Source: Claveliimonas bilis
GTDB taxonomy: Bacteria; Bacillota; Clostridia; Lachnospirales; Lachnospiraceae
Length of the DNA stretch: 64,000 nucleotides
Direction: 5' to 3'
Assembly (NCBI RefSeq): GCF_020892095.1
Contig: NZ_AP024845.1
Coordinates: 1,736,001 to 1,800,000, forward strand
Positions 58,793 through 64,000 of this stretch are shown one piece after another (position 1 is the first letter of the stretch; every line of letters begins with the position of its first letter). The position numbers and the translations under genes are program-made. Under the pieces are notes generated by a model. That model was given only the letters and a program-made list of their open reading frames with translations. It was not told where the DNA came from and made no database searches.

Positions 58793-59461
58793 ATGATGAA
58801 GAAAAGAAAAACAACAGCTACATATGGAGTGATCGGACTGGGACGGTTTGGAACAGCTCTGGCTGTTACACTGGCGCAGTCGGATAATGAAGTGATCGTG
58901 ATCGACAGAGAAGAAAGTACGATCAGAGAGATGAGGCAATATACAGAGTATGCGTTTGTATCGGATGATCTTAGTATGGAAACTCTGGAAGAGGCGGGGA
59001 TCCAGAATTGTGATGTGGTAATTGTCTGCATCGGAGAAAAAGTAGATGTCAGCGTCCTGACTACAATGAGTGTCATTGAAATGGGTGTGCCTCGTGTGAT
59101 CGCAAAGGCTCTTTCAGCAGAACAGGGAGCGGTATTGAAGAAATTGGGGGCTGAAGTAGTATACCCGGAAAGAGATATGGCGCTTCGTCTGGGGAGAAGA
59201 CTTTTGTCAGGTAATTTTTTGGAGTATGTTTCTCTGGATGACAGTGTGGAGATTCGTCAGATCAGGATTTCCGGAAAACTGGCAGGCCGCAGTATAGAAG
59301 AGATAAAGCTGCGTCAGAAGCACGGACTGAATATTATTGCGATTGAGAGAGAAAATAAAACAATCATTGAATTTGAGCCGGAATATCGACTGGATGAGTC
59401 AGATATTATTGTAGTAATCGGAAAAGTTGATAATATTAACAACTTTGAGAGAAATATATAA
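58793..59461 (+). CDS. ktrA: KtrA/TrkA nucleotide-binding regulatory subunit
   Basis: 222 residues. RCK_N Rossmann fold with GVIGLGRFGTALAVTLAQSDNEVIVIDREES (10-40) and RCK_C from ~140. It gates KtrB in response to ATP/ADP (and often c-di-AMP) at the inner face of the membrane. 45 bases after ktrB, same operon. A PiT gene follows after 21 bases. Confidence 0.94.
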   Translation: MMKKRKTTATYGVIGLGRFGTALAVTLAQSDNEVIVIDREESTIREMRQYTEYAFVSDDLSMETLEEAGIQNCDVVIVCIGEKVDVSVLTTMSVIEMGVPRVIAKALSAEQGAVLKKLGAEVVYPERDMALRLGRRLLSGNFLEYVSLDDSVEIRQIRISGKLAGRSIEEIKLRQKHGLNIIAIERENKTIIEFEPEYRLDESDIIVVIGKVDNINNFERNI

Positions 59462-59482
59462 ATGTAATTGGAAGGGGAAAAT

Positions 59483-60535
59483 ATGGAAATTTCATTTGGA
59501 TACTTCTGGACGGGAATCACAGGAAGTCCTGTGCTGGCAGTGACGATACTGCTTACATTAGGAGTTATTTTTGTAAATGGCTGGACAGATGCTCCCAATG
59601 CGATCGCAACCTGTGTGGCAACCCGGTGTCTTCGGGCAAGGACAGCGATATGGATGAGTGCATTTTTTAATTTTCTTGGGGTATTTGTGATGACCCAGAT
59701 CAACAGTTCAGTAGCATCAACGATCAGTAATATGGTGGATTTCGGTAACCAGACTCATGAGGCTCTCATCGGGCTGTGTGCTGCGCTTTTGTCTATAGTG
59801 ATATATAGTGTGGGAGCTTCCTGTTTCGGTATACCTACCAGTGAAAGCCACAGTCTGATTGCCGGACTTTCAGGTGCGGCGATCGCCATTCACCATGGAG
59901 TGGAAGGGATCAACGGTGCAGAGTGGATCAAGGTCATATACGGTCTGGTACTCAGTCTTGCTTTGGGATTTGCTACAGGGTGGATCATATGCAGACTGAT
60001 CACGGTATTGTTCCGGAATATGGAAAGAAGCCGGGCAAATCGTTTTTTCGGCGGCGCACAGATTGTAGGAGCTGCAGCCATGAGCTTTATGCACGGGGCG
60101 CAAGACGGACAGAAGTTTATCGGTGTTCTGTTTCTGGGGATTGCGTTTTACAATGGCAGTTCATCGGTAAGCGGGATGGAGATACCGGTGTGGCTTATGC
60201 TCCTTTGCAGTATTGTTATGGCAATGGGAACAAGTGTAGGCGGAGAGAAAATTATTAAATCAGTAGGAATGGATATGGTGAAGCTGGACAGATACCAGGG
60301 CTTTTCGGCAGACCTTGCAGGGGCGCTGTGTCTTTTGTATTCCAGTCTGTTTGGAATCCCGGTATCCACGACCCACACAAAAACAAGTGCGATTATGGGT
60401 GTGGGCGCAGTAAAACGTCTGTCTGCCATTAATTTCAATATTGTAAAGGAGATGATGCTGACCTGGGTATTTACCTTCCCGGGATGCGGCTTGATCAGCT
60501 TTATAACGGCAAAACTATTTATGGTGATTTTATAG
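59483..60535 (+). CDS. Inorganic phosphate transporter (PiT family)
   Basis: 350 residues from ATG 59483 (GGAAGGGGAA upstream). The two family signatures are GWTDAPNAIATCVATR near the start and SFMHGAQDGQKFIGVL in the second half; IPVSTTHTKTSAIMG closes. About 10 membrane segments. Imports metal-phosphate with H+ or Na+. Followed by its usual DUF47 partner. Confidence 0.93.
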   Translation: MEISFGYFWTGITGSPVLAVTILLTLGVIFVNGWTDAPNAIATCVATRCLRARTAIWMSAFFNFLGVFVMTQINSSVASTISNMVDFGNQTHEALIGLCAALLSIVIYSVGASCFGIPTSESHSLIAGLSGAAIAIHHGVEGINGAEWIKVIYGLVLSLALGFATGWIICRLITVLFRNMERSRANRFFGGAQIVGAAAMSFMHGAQDGQKFIGVLFLGIAFYNGSSSVSGMEIPVWLMLLCSIVMAMGTSVGGEKIIKSVGMDMVKLDRYQGFSADLAGALCLLYSSLFGIPVSTTHTKTSAIMGVGAVKRLSAINFNIVKEMMLTWVFTFPGCGLISFITAKLFMVIL

Positions 60536-60558
60536 AGAAGCAGATAAGGAGAAGAAAA

Positions 60559-61182
60559 ATGTCAAAGAAACAGGATTTATTTTATTTTGAAAATTTTATA
60601 GAGTGTACGGAGCTTTCCTGCAGGGCGGCACATTTTCTGAAGGAAACTTTAACAGATTTCCGGTCGGATGAGATGGAGAAAAATCTGGATCTTCTTCATG
60701 CTATAGAGCATGAGGCAGATGAAAAAAAACATCAGATGACGGACAAGCTGGCAAAAGCGTTTATCACACCGATCGAGAGAGAAGATATTGTCTCTCTTAG
60801 CTATAATATTGATGAGCTGACGGATAAGATTGAAGAAGTCTTTATCAGGATTTACATCAACAATATCAGAGAGATAAGGGAAGACGCGCTGAAAATGCTG
60901 GATCTCATTATCAAGTGCAGCGAGGAGGTGCGCTGCCTTTTACAGGAGTTTGCAGATTTCAGGCATTCCAAAAAATTAAAAGAAAGTATTATACAGATCA
61001 ATTTCTATGAGGAGCAGACAGATAAAGCATATATTGACAGTATGAGAAGGCTTCACACAGAAGAAAATGATGTGAGGGATGTGATTGCCTGGAGGGAAAT
61101 TTATACTTATCTGGAGAAATGTGCAGATGAATGCGAGCATATTGCAGATGTAGTGGAAAGTGTAGTGATGAAAAATTCATAA
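60559..61182 (+). CDS. DUF47 (PhoU-like) protein
   Basis: 207 residues from ATG 60559 (AAGGAGAAG upstream). All-helical with LLHAIEHEADEKKHQMTDKLAKAFITPIEREDIVSLSYNIDELTDKIEEV, the DUF47 core with metal-binding acidic and His residues. Found next to PiT genes as a likely regulator of the phosphate carrier. Confidence 0.92.
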   Translation: MSKKQDLFYFENFIECTELSCRAAHFLKETLTDFRSDEMEKNLDLLHAIEHEADEKKHQMTDKLAKAFITPIEREDIVSLSYNIDELTDKIEEVFIRIYINNIREIREDALKMLDLIIKCSEEVRCLLQEFADFRHSKKLKESIIQINFYEEQTDKAYIDSMRRLHTEENDVRDVIAWREIYTYLEKCADECEHIADVVESVVMKNS

Positions 61183-61280
61183 CAGATAATTTTTCCCGGG
61201 AAAACGGGTGAAAAAAAGAGAGATATATGTTAAAATTAAAAGTCACAGTAAAACAGCAAACAGGAAAGGACGATCATATT

Positions 61281-61841
61281 ATGAAGATTCTGATTGCATC
61301 AGATATACATGGCAGCGCGTATTACTGCAGGCTTTTGTTGGAACGGTACCGTGAGGAAAAAGCGGACAAGCTGCTTCTTCTCGGTGATATCCTCTATCAT
61401 GGCCCGAGAAATGACCTGCCCAGGGATTATGCTCCCAAGGAAGTACTTGCTATGCTGAACGAAATAAAAGAAGAAATTCTCTGTGTCAGAGGAAACTGCG
61501 ACACAGAGGTGGATCAGATGGTGCTGGAATTTCCCATTCTTGCAGAGTATTGTATTCTGTATGATGAGGGCAGAATGATCTTTGCCACTCACGGACATCA
61601 GCATAATGTAAAGAATCCTCCCATGCTGAAAAGAGGGGATATTCTCCTGCACGGCCACACTCACGTGCCGGTATTGGAAGAATTTGGCGGGAAATACTAC
61701 ATCAATCCGGGTTCCGTATCTATTCCGAAGGAGAACAGTCCGCACAGCTATATGATACTTGAGAATGGAAGTTTTACCTGGAAAACGGTGGAAGAAGGAG
61801 AGGAATACAGATATGCTGGAAGTAAAGAACTTAACATTTAA
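61281..61841 (+). CDS. YfcE-type phosphodiesterase
   Basis: 186 residues from ATG 61281 (AGGAAAGGA upstream). ILIASDIHGSAYYCRLLLERY, LLLGDILYHGPRNDLPRDYAPKEV, VRGNCDTEVDQMVLEFPI, FATHGHQHN, LLHGHTHVPVLEEFGGKYYINPGSVSIPKENSPHSYM. The closest relatives are E. coli YfcE-like enzymes active on model phosphodiesters; the natural substrate is unknown. It overlaps the SufC-like gene by 29 bases. Confidence 0.92.
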   Translation: MKILIASDIHGSAYYCRLLLERYREEKADKLLLLGDILYHGPRNDLPRDYAPKEVLAMLNEIKEEILCVRGNCDTEVDQMVLEFPILAEYCILYDEGRMIFATHGHQHNVKNPPMLKRGDILLHGHTHVPVLEEFGGKYYINPGSVSIPKENSPHSYMILENGSFTWKTVEEGEEYRYAGSKELNI

Positions 61842-62538
61842 GGTCAATGAAAATGGCGTAGAGAGGAGCATTGTAAAGGACATCAGTTTCACAGTGGAGA
61901 ATGGAGAGATGCTGGTGATCACAGGCCCGAACGGCGGAGGAAAATCTACGCTTGCCAAGGTTCTGATGGGGATTGAGAAAGCGGACGCGGGACAGATCCT
62001 TCTGGATGGCGAGGATATTTCCGAATACGATATCGATCATCGTGCCAAAGCGGGAATCGGATTTGCTTTTCAGCAGCCGCCAAGATTTAAGGGGATGACG
62101 GTAAATAAACTTCTTTCTTTGGCGGCAGGCGAGACATTGCCGGAGCACGTTTGCTGTAAAATGTTAAGTGGAGTGGGACTGTGCGCGAAAGAATATCTGA
62201 ACCGGGAAATTGACGGGACTTTGTCCGGAGGAGAGATGAAACGTCTGGAGATCGCGACAGTGCTTGCAAAAAGTCATAAGCTCTGTATTTTTGACGAGCC
62301 GGAGGCCGGCATTGATCTTTGGAGCTTTTCCATGCTTGTACAGCAGTTTGAGAGAATCCATAAAAAGAAAGATCAAATGCTGATGCTGATTTCCCATCAG
62401 GAGAGAATTATACGGATGGCAGACAGGATCATGGTGATTGAAGATGGAACGATCAAAAAGATCGGGCCAAGAGAAGAAGTTCTTCCGACACTTTTGACAG
62501 ATGGAGCCGGTTGTGCCTGCATGGAACAGGAAATGTAA
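61813..62538 (+). CDS. SufC-like ABC ATPase (minimal SUF/SMS pair)
   Basis: 241 residues from ATG 61813 (GGAGAGGAA upstream). Walker A GPNGGGKST, Q-loop FAFQQPPRF, signature LSGGEMKRLEIA, Walker B LCIFDEPEAGIDLW, H-loop SHQER. The EPEAGIDLW and PPRFKGMTV features fit SufC rather than transport ATPases. It ends in a Cys pair (CACM). No membrane partner is nearby; the next gene codes a SufB/D-type scaffold, so this pair probably assembles or repairs Fe-S clusters in the cytoplasm. Confidence 0.88.
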   Translation: MLEVKNLTFKVNENGVERSIVKDISFTVENGEMLVITGPNGGGKSTLAKVLMGIEKADAGQILLDGEDISEYDIDHRAKAGIGFAFQQPPRFKGMTVNKLLSLAAGETLPEHVCCKMLSGVGLCAKEYLNREIDGTLSGGEMKRLEIATVLAKSHKLCIFDEPEAGIDLWSFSMLVQQFERIHKKKDQMLMLISHQERIIRMADRIMVIEDGTIKKIGPREEVLPTLLTDGAGCACMEQEM

Positions 62539-62578
62539 AGGATCCGTTAAGGCAGACGAAAGAAGGGAGCAGATGGAA

Positions 62579-63508
62579 ATGACATTGTTGGATAAGATTA
62601 CAGAAAAAGTACTGAAACAGATAGACAGCAGTTCCGGATTTAAGCAGGAGGGAGCCTACAATCTCCGGGAAAACGGAGTGTCACTCTGTCACGGAGATAC
62701 AGAACACATTAAGATCAAAAGGAAAGAGGATAAACCTGGAATAGATGTCTATATTGACGGTTCTGCAAAAGGGGAGCAGGTGCATATCCCTGTTGTTGTA
62801 AGTACGTCCGGAATGGTAGATATTGTGTACAATGATTTCTATATTGCAGACGGCGCAGATGTAACCATCGTGGCCGGATGCGGGATCCATAACAGCGGAT
62901 GCAATGAAACACGGCACGACGGCATCCACGCATTTCACGTAGGAAAGGGTGCGAATGTACGTTATGAGGAGAAGCATTACGGCGAAGGGGAAGGAACCGG
63001 AGCAAGAGTGCTCAATCCGGTGACAAAGATTTATATGGAAGAAGATTCTGTTTTTACATTAGATACAGTGCAGATCAAAGGAGTGGATTCTACACAGCGC
63101 GAGACGGAAGTGACAATGGGGGCAGGAGCACGTCTTTATGTTTTGGAAAAGCTGATGACTCACGACGAACAGAAAGCGGAATCCAATATGGCCGTCTATA
63201 TGAAGGGAGAAGGAAGCTCTGCCCAGATTATTTCCCGGTCTGTGGCAAAGGGCGGTTCTGTGCAGGTATTTCATCCAAGGGCTGTCGGAGAAGCCAAATG
63301 CCAGGCACATATCCAGTGTGATTCCATTATTATGGATCACGCCAGAGTACAGTCCATTCCGGAAATTGACGCCCGCCATCTGGATGCAGCGATCATCCAT
63401 GAGGCGGCCATCGGAAGGATCAACAATGAACAGCTGATCAAGCTTCGGACATTCGGAATGACTGAGGAGGAAGCGGAAGGAGTCATTGTAGAGGCGTTTC
63501 TTAACTGA
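62579..63508 (+). CDS. SufB/SufD-like scaffold protein (minimal SUF/SMS pair)
   Basis: 309 residues from ATG 62579; ATG 62573 is also possible. The core is a right-handed beta-helix type repeat region with VHIPVVVSTSGMVDIVYNDFYIADGADVTIVAGCGIHNSGCNETRHDGIHAF and the late SIIMDHARVQSIPEIDARHLDAAIIHEAAIGRINNEQLIKLRTFGMTEEEAEGVIVEAFLN, the classical SufBD end. Shorter than SufB or SufD (~420-470), as in the two-gene systems of methanogens and anaerobes. Cys residues in the GCGIHNSGC segment could bind the cluster. Confidence 0.88.
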   Translation: MTLLDKITEKVLKQIDSSSGFKQEGAYNLRENGVSLCHGDTEHIKIKRKEDKPGIDVYIDGSAKGEQVHIPVVVSTSGMVDIVYNDFYIADGADVTIVAGCGIHNSGCNETRHDGIHAFHVGKGANVRYEEKHYGEGEGTGARVLNPVTKIYMEEDSVFTLDTVQIKGVDSTQRETEVTMGAGARLYVLEKLMTHDEQKAESNMAVYMKGEGSSAQIISRSVAKGGSVQVFHPRAVGEAKCQAHIQCDSIIMDHARVQSIPEIDARHLDAAIIHEAAIGRINNEQLIKLRTFGMTEEEAEGVIVEAFLN

Positions 63509-63535
63509 TCCGCAAGAAAGAGAAGGGGAACAGAT

Positions 63536-64000
63536 ATGAATATGACAGAAAAGGCGGCGGCGCTTCTTACTGAGGTAAGGAGCCGTTCGCCTCTGATACA
63601 TAATATTACAAACTATGTGACGGTCAACGACTGTGCTAATGTGACGCTGGCCATCGGCGCTTCCCCCATCATGGCAGATGACGAGAAAGAGGCTGCGGAT
63701 ATTACAGCAATTTCCTCGGCTCTGGTACTGAATATCGGAACCTTAAATCACCGGACCATAGAATCGATGATCCTTGCAGGGGAAAAAGCCAACGAGTGCG
63801 GGATACCGGTTGTTCTGGATCCGGTAGGGGCGGGAGCGTCTCTGCTTCGGAACGATACGGTAAGAGAACTGACCCGGCAAATCCGTTTTTCTGTTATCCG
63901 TGGAAATCTCTCGGAGCTGTCCTATGTGGCAGGACTGCCGTCATCTACAAAGGGAGTAGACAGCTCTGACAGGGATACTGGAAATGATGCGGCGCAGGCG
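63536..64000 (+). CDS. thiM: Hydroxyethylthiazole kinase, 5' part (runs off the window)
   Basis: 155 codons to the window edge. MNMTEKAAALLTEVRSRSPLIHNITNYVTVNDCANVTLAIGASPIMADDEKEAADI, then LNIGTLNHRTIESMILAGEKANECGIPVVLDPVGAGAS and FSVIRGNLSEL, are typical ThiM. It phosphorylates 4-methyl-5-hydroxyethylthiazole for thiamine salvage. AGAAGGGGAA upstream of ATG. The catalytic C-terminal part is outside the window. No TPP riboswitch is visible directly upstream. Confidence 0.93.
   Translation, partial: MNMTEKAAALLTEVRSRSPLIHNITNYVTVNDCANVTLAIGASPIMADDEKEAADITAISSALVLNIGTLNHRTIESMILAGEKANECGIPVVLDPVGAGASLLRNDTVRELTRQIRFSVIRGNLSELSYVAGLPSSTKGVDSSDRDTGNDAAQA

Overview
The window looks like chromosome of a gut-type Firmicute, most likely a Lachnospiraceae-like member of the Clostridia. 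The reasons are moderate GC, strong AGGAGG-type ribosome binding sites, tRNA genes without encoded CCA, a rapZ-whiA-HPr/Crh cluster, type III glutamine synthetase, FeoAB with a FeoB-associated protein, a minimal SUF pair and a mother-cell-type amidase with a SPOR domain. No prophage, transposase, CRISPR array or rRNA was seen. The species call is inference.

Layout. (1) 1-19415 is rich in peptide and nitrogen scavenging. It holds the end of an NCS1 permease, an M29-like metallopeptidase, a leaderless solute-binding-like protein, an M19 dipeptidase, an AraC regulator, an MFS carrier, an HD hydrolase, BrnQ, a YtcJ-like amidohydrolase, YitT and a NahK-like sugar kinase. It ends with a PucR regulator followed by a compact operon: OPT transporter, DUF917, DUF1177, AroM, a second M29 enzyme and an Asp/Glu/hydantoin racemase. 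The pathway of that operon is not one I can name, and it is one of the two best candidates for an undescribed system. (2) 19443-25415 has DUF554, a nitroreductase and a small protein, then a tight operon of DUF3783, LRR-like, VWA and MoxR ATPase genes. (3) 25412-28891 has a 5'-truncated Cu/Zn superoxide dismutase remnant, a SPOR amidase, a degenerate sigma-70-like protein and a divergent lipoprotein/XRE pair around a large palindromic operator.

(4) 28990-36559 is mostly housekeeping: CNNM transporter, murB, rapZ, whiA, Crh-like HPr, lipid kinase, tRNA-Glu and an OatA-like acyltransferase. (5) 36634-46053 is a LysR-controlled 5-oxoproline-type locus: class V aminotransferase, LysR, pxpB, pxpC, biotin carrier, biotin carboxylase, D-2-hydroxyacid dehydrogenase, pxpA and a dicarboxylate/amino-acid symporter. 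Its four central genes match the four domain types of urea carboxylase, each as a separate protein; this is the second candidate system. (6) 46181-52856 has class II aldolase, GS III, a HAAS protein, a small Asn-rich protein, an rRNA methyltransferase-like protein, an XTPase and a phosphodiesterase.

(7) 52899-55758 is an iron-uptake locus (FeoA, FeoB, FeoB-associated/HMA fusion) with DtxR-like palindromes. (8) 55843-56903 is a seven-tRNA cluster. (9) 56979-64000 has Ktr potassium uptake, a PiT/DUF47 phosphate pair, a phosphodiesterase, a minimal SufC-SufB/D pair and the start of thiM. All assignments come from reading the sequence by eye; no database search was run.
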